A stretch of 43,512 nucleotides of DNA from Lachnospiraceae bacterium (GCA_030524705.1 JAUNGD010000026.1:1-43512), one strand, 5' to 3'. Positions 1 to 7,637 are shown, numbered from the stretch's first letter. A program made the numbers and translations. Notes: generated from the sequence alone by a model not told the origin.

Positions 1-553
1 CCACATTTTCTGAAATAGACATATTGTTGTCATTCAGCACAATAATAAAATTCGTCTTTAGCTGAGCCGCATTATTCAGCGCCTCATACGCCATTCCTCC
101 GGTCAGCGCGCCGTCCCCGATAACCGAGACGACGGAATACTCCTCTCCCTGCACATCTCTGGCGCAGACGTAGCCAAGTCCGGCTGAAATCGAGGTAGAG
201 CTGTGGCCCGTATCAAAGGCGTCGCAGTCGCTCTCCTTGCGCTTCGGGAATCCGCTCATGCCCCCGAATTTGCGGAGCTGCCCGAATCCGTCCTTGCGCC
301 CGGTTAGGATCTTGTGCGTATAAGACTGGTGTCCCACATCCCAGATAATCTTATCCTTCGGCAGATCAAAGGTCAGATGAAGCGCCATGGTAAGCTCCAC
401 CACACCCAGGTTTGATGCGAGGTGTCCCCCGGTCTGGCTGATGTTCTCAATCAGGAAATCCCTGATCTCCTGGGCCAGCTCCGGCAGCTTTTCCTTTTCA
501 ATATTTTTGATATCGTTTACTTCATTGATGTTCTCTAACAGAATAAACGCCAC
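1..553 (-). CDS. dxs: 1-deoxy-D-xylulose-5-phosphate synthase, N-terminal part (cut by window edge)
   Basis: Dxs makes DXP from pyruvate and glyceraldehyde-3-phosphate with thiamine diphosphate, the first step of the MEP isoprenoid pathway. The visible ~184 residues contain the family landmarks [43 protein letters not shown] and the ThDP/Mg motif [15 protein letters not shown]; the rest lies beyond base 1. No ATG precedes the conserved start of the protein: in-frame options are GTG at 553, ATT at 544 or CTG at 541, just downstream of an AAGGGTGG-like Shine-Dalgarno. The 553 end is therefore tentative. It directly follows ispA, the last gene of the nusB-xseA-xseB-ispA-dxs string, so it is probably in the same operon. 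Confidence 0.93.
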   Translation of the reverse strand, partial: MAFILLENINEVNDIKNIEKEKLPELAQEIRDFLIENISQTGGHLASNLGVVELTMALHLTFDLPKDKIIWDVGHQSYTHKILTGRKDGFGQLRKFGGMSGFPKRKESDCDAFDTGHSSTSISAGLGYVCARDVQGEEYSVVSVIGDGALTGGMAYEALNNAAQLKTNFIIVLNDNNMSISENV

Positions 554-559
554 CCTTCA

Positions 560-1465
560 TCACGCGCTGCGGTGAATCAGATTCAGAATCAGCTCCCTTA
601 AAAATTCGTTTTCACAGGGCAGCTCATCCAGGATCCGAATAGCCTCCTGGGAATAATAAGCCACATCCTCCTGAGCCTTTTCCAGCCCCTTCACCGTCAC
701 GTATGTTGTTTTTTTATTTTTCTCGTCGCTTTTGACCGGCTTGCCCAGCGTCTCCTGTTCTCCGATCACATCGAGAATATCGTCCTGTATCTGGAAAGCC
801 AGCCCCACGTTTCTGGCGGCCAGCTCTATTTTTCCGACCTCTTCCTCAGAAGCCCCGGCCAGTATCGCTCCAATCATCATGGAGCCCTCGATCAGCGCCC
901 CCGTCTTGAGCCTGTAAATAAAATAAAGCTGCTCCTCCGTCAGGGGCTGATCCACGTACTCCACATCCACAGACTGTCCGCCGATCATCCCGTACAGCCC
1001 AGTCTTGCTGGCAAGCACCTGAAAGGCCTTGCCTACCCGGGGATTATCCGGCTCCATCTCAAATGCCCTCGCCGCCGTCTCATAGGCATGATTCAAAAGC
1101 GCGTCCCCGGCCAGAATTGCCATTGCCTCCCCGTATACGACGTGGGTAGTCTTGCGGCCTCTCCGGTATTCATCATTATCCATAGCCGGGAGATCGTCGT
1201 GAATCAGAGAATGGGTATGAATCATTTCCATCGCGGCCATAAAGGGCTGCACCACCGCAGACTTGCCGCCGAACATCACGAAGGTCTGCTGCATCAGCAG
1301 CGGACGCAGCTTTTTGCCTCCCACCAGCATGCTGTAATTCACAGCCTCCAGAAGCGTTTTCTGAAATCCTTCCTCCTCTGGAAGATAATTCTGGATAATG
1401 CTTTTTATCTCCGTCACACGTTTTTTCATCTGGCTATCAAAACTCGTCAAGTCCACCATCCCCAT
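560..1465 (-). CDS. ispA: Geranylgeranyl/farnesyl diphosphate synthase (polyprenyl synthetase)
   Basis: This enzyme condenses DMAPP and IPP into farnesyl diphosphate for undecaprenyl-phosphate and quinone-type lipids. Both aspartate-rich motifs are visible: DDLPAMD (first, after HTHSLIH) and DDILD (second, in AFQIQDDILDV), together with GGKKLRPLL near the N-terminus. The length of 301 aa fits short-chain trans-prenyl synthases. The start overlaps the end of xseB by about 29 bases. The listed ATG has no clear ribosome site, and starts at the third residue or at the later MKKRVTEI are possible. It sits between xseB and dxs, a standard Firmicutes arrangement that ties it to the MEP pathway. Confidence 0.93.
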   Translation of the reverse strand: MGMVDLTSFDSQMKKRVTEIKSIIQNYLPEEEGFQKTLLEAVNYSMLVGGKKLRPLLMQQTFVMFGGKSAVVQPFMAAMEMIHTHSLIHDDLPAMDNDEYRRGRKTTHVVYGEAMAILAGDALLNHAYETAARAFEMEPDNPRVGKAFQVLASKTGLYGMIGGQSVDVEYVDQPLTEEQLYFIYRLKTGALIEGSMMIGAILAGASEEEVGKIELAARNVGLAFQIQDDILDVIGEQETLGKPVKSDEKNKKTTYVTVKGLEKAQEDVAYYSQEAIRILDELPCENEFLRELILNLIHRSA

Positions 1466-1652
1466 TCATGATCAGTATTTTCTTTTCAACAGTGTCAATC
1501 TTTTCATTGCAATGCTTCAAAAGCTCCATTCCCTGCTGATAAAGCTGAAAGGATTCCTCCAGCGGAAGCTCCCGGTCCTCCAGCCTTTCCAGCATCTCAT
1601 CCAGCCTTGTAAAAGCCTCCTCCAAAGTCAGCTCTTCTTCTTTTTCCTGCAT
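1437..1652 (-). CDS. xseB: Exodeoxyribonuclease VII small subunit
   Basis: Small subunit of exonuclease VII, which degrades single-stranded DNA together with XseA. The 71-residue product has the family pattern LTLEEAFTRLDEMLERLE followed by LPLEESFQLYQQGMELLK, two amphipathic helices. The chosen ATG at 1652 follows GGAGGTGAGG with good spacing; a longer form from 1679 would start immediately after the xseA stop without a ribosome site of its own. It lies 27 bases downstream of xseA and overlaps ispA, so it is almost certainly co-transcribed with both. Confidence 0.93.
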   Translation of the reverse strand: MQEKEEELTLEEAFTRLDEMLERLEDRELPLEESFQLYQQGMELLKHCNEKIDTVEKKILIMNGDGGLDEF

Positions 1653-1679
1653 GGCAGCCTCACCTCCATGTAAATTCAT

Positions 1680-2894
1680 TTACGGATCATACAGCCTTAA
1701 CGGCTCCGCCTCCGTCACAGAGGCAGTGATTTTTCCGTCGGAAACAAACAGCTCCAAGGCGTCGTCCTTTTTTACCTGTTCTACCGAATATACTCTTCTG
1801 CCCACAGGATCCGTCACCGCGGCATATCCCTGGGACAGCTTTTCCAAGGGAGAAAGCCCCTTCATCCGCTCAATATACACCGACATGCGGTGGCGCCGGT
1901 CCTGCAAAATGCGCTCCGTCTCACGGCGCAGCGCCTCCTCGGCGTCTGCCGCCCTCTGCCGCTGCTCCCGTATACGCTGCACCGGGCTTGCGTACTCCAG
2001 CCGCATCCGGTACCCCTCCAGCTTCATCCGGTATTCGTGTATCCGAAACTCCATCAGCCGCTCCAGCTGCTCCCCGCAATCATCCAGACGCAAAAGAACG
2101 GACTGAACATCCATGACGGCCAGCTCTGCCGCCGCAGAAGGCGTCGGCGCCCGTAGGTCTGCCACAAAATCTGCGATGGTCGTATCGGTCTCGTGACCCA
2201 CCGCCGATATAACCGGCGTCTTACAGGAAAAAATAGCCCGAGCTACGGTCTCTTCATTAAACGCCCACAAATCTTCAATGGAGCCTCCGCCCCGGCCGAC
2301 GATGATCGCATCCAGATTCAGAGCGTCCAGCCTGTGCAATCCCTCTGCGACGCTTTCGGCGGCTCCCTCTCCCTGTACCTTTGCCGGATACAGGATCAAT
2401 TGAATACCCGGATTACGCCTTGTCGATATGTTGATAATATCCCGCACCGCCGCACCGGTGGGGGCCGTCACCACTCCCAGCCTTCGTACATAAGGAGGAA
2501 TCCTTTTTTTATACTCCGGGGCAAACATCCCCATCTCCTCCAGTTCCTGCTTAAGAGCCAGAAATTTCTCATAAAGCAGCCCCGCGCCGTCCAGTCGGAT
2601 CCGGTTTGCATAGAGCTGGTATTTTCCGTCCCGTTCGTAGACGTTAACGCTGCCCTCCGCCACCACCTGCTGACCGTCGGACATCCGAAAAGCCAGTCCC
2701 TTTCTGGCACCGGCAAACATAATACAGGCAATCGTACCGGAGGCATCCTTCAAGGAGAAATAAATATGTCCCGACGTGTGATATTTACAGTTCGAGACCT
2801 CTCCCCGGATGCTGACCCGGTTCAGCACAAAGTCCTGCGTAAACATATTTCTGATGTACGTATTAATCTGACTGACTGAATAAACCTTCTGCAT
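1680..2894 (-). CDS. xseA: Exodeoxyribonuclease VII large subunit
   Basis: Catalytic subunit of exonuclease VII. The 404 aa protein opens with an OB-fold (YSVSQINTYIRNMF, then VRGEVSN-like IRGEVSNCKYH and GHIYFSLKD). It continues with the conserved nuclease core: VVTAPTGAAVRDIINI, DAIIVGRGGGSIEDLWAFN, SAVGHETDTTIADFVADLRAPTPS. A coiled-coil-prone Arg/Glu-rich segment follows, as is usual, before the C-terminal LSQGYAAV motif. The gene is a few bases below nusB and just above xseB. Nothing is odd in it. Confidence 0.96.
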   Translation of the reverse strand: MQKVYSVSQINTYIRNMFTQDFVLNRVSIRGEVSNCKYHTSGHIYFSLKDASGTIACIMFAGARKGLAFRMSDGQQVVAEGSVNVYERDGKYQLYANRIRLDGAGLLYEKFLALKQELEEMGMFAPEYKKRIPPYVRRLGVVTAPTGAAVRDIINISTRRNPGIQLILYPAKVQGEGAAESVAEGLHRLDALNLDAIIVGRGGGSIEDLWAFNEETVARAIFSCKTPVISAVGHETDTTIADFVADLRAPTPSAAAELAVMDVQSVLLRLDDCGEQLERLMEFRIHEYRMKLEGYRMRLEYASPVQRIREQRQRAADAEEALRRETERILQDRRHRMSVYIERMKGLSPLEKLSQGYAAVTDPVGRRVYSVEQVKKDDALELFVSDGKITASVTEAEPLRLYDP

Positions 2895-2913
2895 ATTTTT
2901 TCCAGTGCCGCAT

Positions 2914-3312
2914 TTACTGCGCCAGCTTTGCCAGAATCCCGTTTACAAAGGACGGCGAATCCTCTCCGCCGAATTTTTTGGCAAGCTCCACTGCCTCATT
3001 GATCGCTACTTTTACAGGTACCTCCTCGTCATACAGCATCTCGTACACTGCAAGTCTGAGGATTGCAAGCTCCGTCTTCCCCATGCGGTCTGTTTTCCAC
3101 CCCTGGGCGACGCCGTTGATCTTATCGTCGATCTCTCCGATCCTGTCTTTTATATGGTCGAATTTCTCCGCCATATATTCGTGCTCCTTCTCTGTCACCT
3201 CCGGCAGATCTTCAAAATAGAATTCCACCTGCTCCGGCAGCTCGTCACCGCTGTAAAATTCTCCGCAGAAAACCAGCTTAAAAATATTCTCCCTGATTTC
3301 ACTTCTTTTCAT
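2914..3312 (-). CDS. nusB: Transcription antitermination factor NusB
   Basis: NusB is an RNA-binding all-helical protein that binds boxA with NusE (S10) in rRNA antitermination. The 132 aa product shows the family end motifs [26 protein letters not shown] and an N-terminal [13 protein letters not shown] helix. The central part ([20 protein letters not shown]) is typical of clostridial NusB. The start has an AGGAG about 10 bases upstream. A terminator hairpin separates it from asp23, so nusB-xseA-xseB-ispA-dxs may depend on readthrough or its own promoter. Confidence 0.94.
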   Translation of the reverse strand: MKRSEIRENIFKLVFCGEFYSGDELPEQVEFYFEDLPEVTEKEHEYMAEKFDHIKDRIGEIDDKINGVAQGWKTDRMGKTELAILRLAVYEMLYDEEVPVKVAINEAVELAKKFGGEDSPSFVNGILAKLAQ

Positions 3313-3330
3313 GCTTCTTTTTCTCCTCGT

Positions 3331-3367
3331 AAAAAGAGGCTGTTGAAAATCCTTGCAACAGCCCCTC
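3331..3367 (-). terminator. Rho-independent terminator between asp23 and nusB
   Basis: On the minus strand an 11-bp GC-rich stem (AGAGGGGCTGTTG paired with CAACAGCCTCT, one G bulge) is followed by a run of T residues. It starts a few bases after the asp23 stop. Confidence 0.8.
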
Positions 3368-3370
3368 TTC

Positions 3371-3751
3371 TTAGTTCTTTTCCATCAAAACATTTACAAT
3401 CTTGATATTTACTTCCGCAACCTCAAGTCCTGTCATCGTTTCGATCGCCGTCTTAACCTTCTCCTGAATCTTGGAGCTGGTAGCCGGGACACTGTAGCCA
3501 TACTGGATATTGATGGCAAGCGCCACATGCACCGTATTTTCATCCATTGTGATCTTGACACCCTTGGACAAGCTCTTCATGCCGAGCTTCTCGATCAGGT
3601 CCCTTGTAACATTCCCTGCCATCGACGCCACTCCGTCAACCTCAGAGGCTGCCAGACCGGCAATAATAGCGACTACCTCATCCGCAATCCGTACCTCGCC
3701 GAACTGCTCTTCGTTCTCTAATTTATGTGTATGAAGTTCTGTGTTTTCCAT
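3371..3751 (-). CDS. Asp23/Gls24 family envelope stress protein
   Basis: Asp23/DUF322 proteins are small cytoplasmic proteins, often membrane-tethered through a partner, linked to cell envelope homeostasis. The 126 aa sequence has the family pattern [76 protein letters not shown]. The ATG at 3751 follows GGAGGTGCTT; an in-frame ATG four codons earlier contains that ribosome site and is unlikely to be used. It commonly precedes nusB in clostridia. Confidence 0.92.
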   Translation of the reverse strand: MENTELHTHKLENEEQFGEVRIADEVVAIIAGLAASEVDGVASMAGNVTRDLIEKLGMKSLSKGVKITMDENTVHVALAINIQYGYSVPATSSKIQEKVKTAIETMTGLEVAEVNIKIVNVLMEKN

Positions 3752-3791
3752 AAGCACCTCCATGAGTCTGTCTGTTCCTTGTCTATATAGA

Positions 3792-3945
3792 TTACATTAC
3801 TCGCAGCTTAGCCGCTCGTTAAGCTGCGAAGTTCACCCTTGCGAACAAGTGAACTTCTTACAGCTTACATTACTCGCGGCTTAGCCGCTCGTTAAGCTGT
3901 GAAGTTCACCCTTGCGAGCAAGTGAACTTCTTACAGCTTACATTA
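3792..3945. repeat. Two tandem copies of a 73-bp hairpin-forming intergenic repeat
   Basis: Copy 1 is 3792-3864 and copy 2 is 3865-3937, differing at only a few positions, followed by 8 bases of a third. Each copy holds two inverted repeats: GCAGCTTA against TTAAGCTGC, and GAAGTTCAC against GTGAACTTC. It fills the space between the prfC stop and the asp23 start. A palindromic intergenic repeat family is likely; no ORF is present. Confidence 0.85.
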
Positions 3946-3980
3946 TAGTGAATCGAATGCTTTTTTGCAAGAAAGATTTT

Positions 3981-5567
3981 CTATCTTCCAAATTCTGAGA
4001 GTATCAGTCCCTCGTTTCTGTCAAGCACCATCCCCACGGACCAGCTATTGACAAACAGCAGCAGCGGACGGTCCTTCAAATCCTTGATCTTCTTCATGTC
4101 TGAGGTTCCCACAATCTTATTCAGGTCAATCTCCTCATTCTCGATCCAGCGGATGTGCTCATAGGGCAGGGTTTCCAGTCGAATATCCACATTATATTCA
4201 TTTTCCAGACGGTATTTCAACACGTCAAACTGAAGAACGCCGACGACTCCGACGATAATTTCCTCCATACCGGTATTGTATTCCTGGAAAATCTGGATCG
4301 CACCCTCCTGGGCGATCTGATTGATGCCCTTGACGAACTGCTTCCGCTTCATCGTATCCAGCTGCTTGACCCTCGCAAAATGCTCCGGCGCGAAGGTAGG
4401 AATGCCTTCGTATGCAAACTTCTTCCCCGGCATACAGATCGTATCGCCAATGGAAAAAATGCCCGGATCAAATACACCGATAATATCTCCGGCGTAGGCC
4501 TCGGACACGATGTGCCGTTCCTGAGCCATCATCTGCTGCGGCTGGGAAAGACGCTGCTTTCTGTCCCCCTGTACGTGATAAACCTCCATACCCGCGTCAA
4601 ATTTGCCGGAGCAAATACGCATAAAGGCGATCCTGTCTCTGTGGGCCTTATTCATGTTTGCCTGGATCTTGAACACGAAGGCAGAAAAATCCTCCTCCAT
4701 CGGGTCAATTACACCGCAGTCCGCAGTCCTGGGCAGCGGTGAAGTCGTCATCTGAAGGAAATGCTTCAAAAAGATCTCCACGCCAAAGTTTGTAAGAGCA
4801 GAGCCGAAAAATACCGGGGACAACTGCCCCTTGCTCACCAACTCCTGGTCAAATTCAGCAGAGGCTCCGTCCAGAAGCTCGATCTCCTCCAGCAGAGTTT
4901 CTTTATTCTGCGCGCCGATAAACTCCTCCAGCTCCGGTGCATCCACATCTATCTCCGTAGCCACCCCGGCCTTCGTTCCCTTCTGGGTATCGGTAAAGGT
5001 GGTCACCTTCCTGCTCGCCCGGTCATAGACACCCTTGAAATTCTTTCCTGAGCCAATCGGCCAGTTGATCGGGCAGGTGGCAATTCCCAGCTCCTTCTCA
5101 ATGTCATCCAGCAGCTCAAAGGTGTCGTTGGCATCCCGGTCCAGCTTATTAATAAAAGTAAAAATCGGAATATGGCGCATCACACATACCTTAAACAGCT
5201 TTCTCGTCTGCGCCTCCACGCCCTTCGATGCGTCGATCACCATTACCGCGGAGTCCGCCGCCATCAGCGTACGGTACGTATCCTCCGAGAAATCCTGATG
5301 TCCCGGCGTATCCAGAATATTGATACAGTATCCGCCGTAATTAAACTGCAATACGGAAGAAGTGACGGAAATACCTCTCTCCTTCTCAATCTCCATCCAG
5401 TCTGACACGGCATGTCTCGCCGTGGCCTTTCCTTTGACAGAGCCTGCCAGATTGATGGCTCCGCCGTAAAGCAGGAACTTCTCGGTCAGTGTCGTTTTAC
5501 CTGCATCCGGGTGTGAAATGATGGCAAAGGTCCGCCGCTTCGTAATCTCTTCTTTTATATTACCCAC
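3981..5567 (-). CDS. prfC: Peptide chain release factor 3
   Basis: RF3 is a GTPase that recycles RF1/RF2 from the ribosome. G-domain motifs are clear: AIISHPDAGKTTLTEK (P-loop), GISVTSSV (switch I), DTPGHQDFSEDTYR (G3, the DFSEDTYRTL extension is diagnostic of RF3), INKLDRD (G4). The 528 aa length is right. The GTG at 5567 has GGAGG eight bases upstream; the longer reading from a TTG at 5582 overlaps that ribosome site and is less likely. It is apparently monocistronic on the minus strand. Confidence 0.95.
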   Translation of the reverse strand: MGNIKEEITKRRTFAIISHPDAGKTTLTEKFLLYGGAINLAGSVKGKATARHAVSDWMEIEKERGISVTSSVLQFNYGGYCINILDTPGHQDFSEDTYRTLMAADSAVMVIDASKGVEAQTRKLFKVCVMRHIPIFTFINKLDRDANDTFELLDDIEKELGIATCPINWPIGSGKNFKGVYDRASRKVTTFTDTQKGTKAGVATEIDVDAPELEEFIGAQNKETLLEEIELLDGASAEFDQELVSKGQLSPVFFGSALTNFGVEIFLKHFLQMTTSPLPRTADCGVIDPMEEDFSAFVFKIQANMNKAHRDRIAFMRICSGKFDAGMEVYHVQGDRKQRLSQPQQMMAQERHIVSEAYAGDIIGVFDPGIFSIGDTICMPGKKFAYEGIPTFAPEHFARVKQLDTMKRKQFVKGINQIAQEGAIQIFQEYNTGMEEIIVGVVGVLQFDVLKYRLENEYNVDIRLETLPYEHIRWIENEEIDLNKIVGTSDMKKIKDLKDRPLLLFVNSWSVGMVLDRNEGLILSEFGR

Positions 5568-5703
5568 AGTATTTTCCTCCAACTGTTTTATCCTTGCCTA
5601 TTCTATCAAGGTTGGGAAAAGCTGTCAACGACCTGCCGGTGGATTTTTCAGGGATGGCCGGATACCCGGTTATTAGAGAAGAGTATTGGGTACTCGGACG
5701 CAA

Positions 5704-5841
5704 TGCTCGTGTGCGGTAAAGTATCACAAGAATTTGATTGATCGCAGCCCTGCTATTCCGTAAAGATAAAGGGAACTATATAGAAAATCGTTGGATAGCA
5801 TGATATACTTAACCCAATAACTGAGAGACAAATCGGGAGTT
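5704..5841 (+). repeat. Conserved 5' module, copy A
   Basis: Roughly 80 percent identical to 6530-6668 by eye. Shared blocks include GGTAAAGTATCACAAGAATT, CAGCCCTGCTATT, TAGAAAATCGTTGGA and AGAGACAAATCGGGA. No ORF lies inside it. The block GACAAATC (5827-5834) is exactly complementary to GATTTGTC at 6377-6384 on the far side of the gene, so the gene may sit in the loop of a long-range stem. Confidence 0.8.
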
Positions 5842-5918
5842 GTTAAAGACCCAATGTTACGATGGCATGATAAGCTTAATTTATGTCAGACGATAAATGA
5901 GAATATGGAGATAAAAAT

Positions 5919-6371
5919 ATGAGTAAATACACATATATCACTTTAAAAGACAGACCTCAATTAAAGGAACGAGCAGCTGCATGGTTTCATAGTAAATGGG
6001 AGGTGCCACAAGAAGCTTATCTTGAATGTATGGAAGCTTATCTCAATAACGAAACTGGCTATGGCTGGTACCTTTGCCTAGATGAGGATAAAGTTGTAGG
6101 AGGTCTTGGGGTAATAGAAAATGATTTTCATAACAGAAAAGACCTTACTCCTAATGTTTGTGCAGTATATACAGAAAAAGAATATCGCTGTAAAGGAATT
6201 GCAGGACATCTCCTTGATATTGTTGTAAATGATATGAAATCCAAAGGGATAACACCACTCTATTTAATAACCGACCATATAGGGTTCTATGAAAGATATG
6301 GTTGGGAATTTTTGTGCATGGTTCAGGGCGATGATAACCCTGACATGACAAGAATGTACATTCACAGATAA
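5919..6371 (+). CDS. GNAT family N-acetyltransferase (cargo of unit A)
   Basis: A 150 aa acetyl-CoA-dependent acyltransferase of unknown substrate. The GNAT fold is visible: GWYLCLDEDKVVGGLGVIEN (beta strands 2-4), NVCAVYTEKEYRCKGIAGHLL (motif A; the usual R/Q-x-x-G-x-G/A is CKGIAG), and the C-terminal LITDHIGFYERYGWEF. The ATG has GGAG eight bases upstream. The gene is clearly richer in AT than the flanking modules and the neighbouring chromosome, which suggests separate acquisition. It is the only ORF in its unit and is oriented the same way as the next cargo gene. Confidence 0.85.
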   Translation: MSKYTYITLKDRPQLKERAAAWFHSKWEVPQEAYLECMEAYLNNETGYGWYLCLDEDKVVGGLGVIENDFHNRKDLTPNVCAVYTEKEYRCKGIAGHLLDIVVNDMKSKGITPLYLITDHIGFYERYGWEFLCMVQGDDNPDMTRMYIHR

Positions 6372-6376
6372 ATTCA

Positions 6377-6529
6377 GATTTGTCGGGTAAATAGCAAAGC
6401 CGGCCGGGCCAGCGGGCGTTCAAGATGACTGGGCTTCGCCCGCCTCCCCACCCGGTTTTACAGGTAGGCATCCAAGGGGTGACAGCAAGGAATGCTGCTG
6501 CCCCTTGATACTTCTTTACCCTGCACCAA
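6377..6529 (+). repeat. Conserved 3' module, copy A
   Basis: Begins six bases after the GNAT stop. Shares with 7471-7634 the blocks TCGGGTAAATAGCAAA, GCCAGCGGGCG, CAGGTAGGCA, CCAAGGGG and TTGATACTTCTTT, ending CACCAA. The pairing AGCAAAGCCGG with CCGGTTTTAC has compensating base changes in copy B. A second hairpin CAAGGGG...CCCCTTG encloses TGACAGCA/TGCTG. It probably also serves as a transcription terminator. Confidence 0.8.
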
Positions 6530-6668
6530 TGCTCAGATGTGGTAAAGTATCACAAGAATTTGATAGACAACAGCCCTGCTATTTCGTAAAAATAAAGGGG
6601 AACGATGTAGAAAATCGTTGGAAAAGATGATATAGTTAACCCAAGTAATCAAGAGACAAATCGGGATT
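6530..6668 (+). repeat. Conserved 5' module, copy B
   Basis: Second copy of 5704-5841. A local hairpin AACGAT..ATCGTT (6600-6621) and a CCCT/AGGG pairing are possible here. Together with 6377-6529 this explains the whole 334-base stretch between the two cargo genes, which has no other gene. Confidence 0.8.
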
Positions 6669-6705
6669 GACCGCTGTAGTAGATGTTTTAGAGGAGACGT
6701 TAGAT

Positions 6706-7461
6706 ATGGATGCTTTAAATGATTTGCTTAAAAGTTTTGTCACACAAAGTAAAAATATATTAGGAGATAATTTGATTGGGATTTATCTTCATGGCTCTGC
6801 TGTTATGGGATGCTATAATGAGAAAAAAAGTGATATTGATTTGTTAGTTGTAGTAAAGGAAACTATTCCAAACAATGTAAAACATCGCTTCATGGATATG
6901 GTTGTAGAATTAAATACATATGCTCCTCCAAAAGGAATCGAACTAAGCATTGTTAAAAGAGGGGTATGCAATCCGTTTGTTTATCCGACACCTTTCGAAT
7001 TGCACTTTTCTATTGCACATTTAGAATGGTATAAAACCAATCCTTTAGATTATATTGATAAAATGAAGGGAACAGATAAAGATCTGGCGGCTCATCTTAC
7101 TATTATTTATCACAGGGGGAAATGTCTTTATGGAAACGATATCAAAGATGTCTTTGGAGCAGTCAGTAAAGAAGACTACTTTGATAGTATTTGGAGTGAT
7201 ATTGAGGAAGCTGAAACGGAAATAATGGATAATCCCACTTACATTATTCTAAACTTATGTAGAGTATTAGCATACAAAAAAGAAGAACTTATCCTGTCAA
7301 AACAGGAAGGTGGTAAATGGGGAATATGCAATGTCCCTGAAAAGTATCAAACTTTAATAGTACAGGCACTGGATGAATATTTATCTAATAAATCAACAGA
7401 ATGGGATGAAAATAATGCCCATGAATATGCTGCATATATGATAACACAGATAAGCAATTAG
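6706..7461 (+). CDS. Aminoglycoside-type nucleotidyltransferase (ANT/DUF4111 family; cargo of unit B)
   Basis: A 251 aa protein with the nucleotidyltransferase signature LHGSAVMGCYNEKKSDIDLL (GS, then DxD), as in spectinomycin/streptomycin adenylyltransferases of the ANT(9)/ANT(3'') group, and a helical C-terminal domain (ILNLCRVLAYKKEELILSKQEGGKW) also typical of that group. It would transfer AMP from ATP to a hydroxyl, but the substrate cannot be told from sequence. The ATG at 6706 has GAGGAG nine bases upstream; an upstream in-frame TTG at 6667 lies within the conserved module and is unlikely. AT-rich like the GNAT cargo, and in the same orientation. Confidence 0.82.
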   Translation: MDALNDLLKSFVTQSKNILGDNLIGIYLHGSAVMGCYNEKKSDIDLLVVVKETIPNNVKHRFMDMVVELNTYAPPKGIELSIVKRGVCNPFVYPTPFELHFSIAHLEWYKTNPLDYIDKMKGTDKDLAAHLTIIYHRGKCLYGNDIKDVFGAVSKEDYFDSIWSDIEEAETEIMDNPTYIILNLCRVLAYKKEELILSKQEGGKWGICNVPEKYQTLIVQALDEYLSNKSTEWDENNAHEYAAYMITQISN

Positions 7462-7470
7462 ATAAATTAA

Positions 7471-7634
7471 AGTTTATCGGGTAAATAGCAAACCCGGCCA
7501 AGCCAGCGGGCGGTCAATATGAACGGCTCTCCGAGCCGACTACAGCCCCGCCCGGCTTTGCAGGTAGGCAGCCAAGGGGCGACAGTAAAAAAGTGCTGCC
7601 GCTCGTTTTTTGATACTTCTTTGCCCTTCACCAA
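7471..7634 (+). repeat. Conserved 3' module, copy B
   Basis: Second copy of 6377-6529, with AGCAAACCCGG pairing with CCGGCTTTGC. The internal hairpin around 7573-7610 is less perfect than in copy A. Confidence 0.78.
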
Positions 7635-7637
7635 GAG

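Larger units (their letters stand above)
5704..6529 (+). mobile_element. Cassette-like unit A: conserved 5' module, GNAT gene, conserved 3' module
   Basis: The unit begins TGCTC and ends CACCAA, and is followed immediately by a second unit of the same design. Its first ~138 and last ~153 bases align with those of unit B, while the genes inside are unrelated. The outer ends are imperfect inverted repeats: GTGCGGTAAAGTATCA at the left, and GTGCAGGGTAAAGAAGTATCA when the right end is read in reverse complement. The base triplet CAA precedes the unit and ends it. No recombinase or transposase is encoded. A mobile cassette or non-autonomous element is inferred; a structured RNA surrounding an ORF is the alternative. 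Confidence 0.6.
6530..7634 (+). mobile_element. Cassette-like unit B: conserved 5' module, nucleotidyltransferase gene, conserved 3' module
   Basis: Abuts unit A with no spacer: CACCAA of A is followed by TGCTC of B. It has the same 5' module (6530-6668), a different gene and the same 3' module (7471-7634), again ending CACCAA. The right edge falls four bases before the stop codon of the convergent PH-domain gene at 7638. The junction region 6507-6558 forms an imperfect palindrome, TTGATACTT..TTACC against GGTAAAGTATCA, like a recombination site. Perfect head-to-tail abutment argues for site-specific insertion rather than two chance transpositions. Confidence 0.6.

Noticed and set aside
3792-3945. 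CRISPR array
   Set aside because: Only two long tandem copies with no unique spacers and internal palindromes; no cas genes in the window.
4155-4742. Plus-strand ORF (195 codons) within prfC
   Set aside because: Lies entirely opposite a fully conserved RF3 domain, no start signals.
5704-6529. Group I or group II self-splicing intron
   Set aside because: A weak resemblance to the group I core (AAGATGATATAG in copy B) and a GTGCG start in copy A are not conserved between copies. No group II domain V-like hairpin or intron protein is seen. Left as an open test, not a call.
5704-7634. Classical integron cassettes with attC sites
   Set aside because: No GTTRRRY/RYYYAAC core pair is found at the boundaries, the shared parts are too long, and no intI gene is present in the window.
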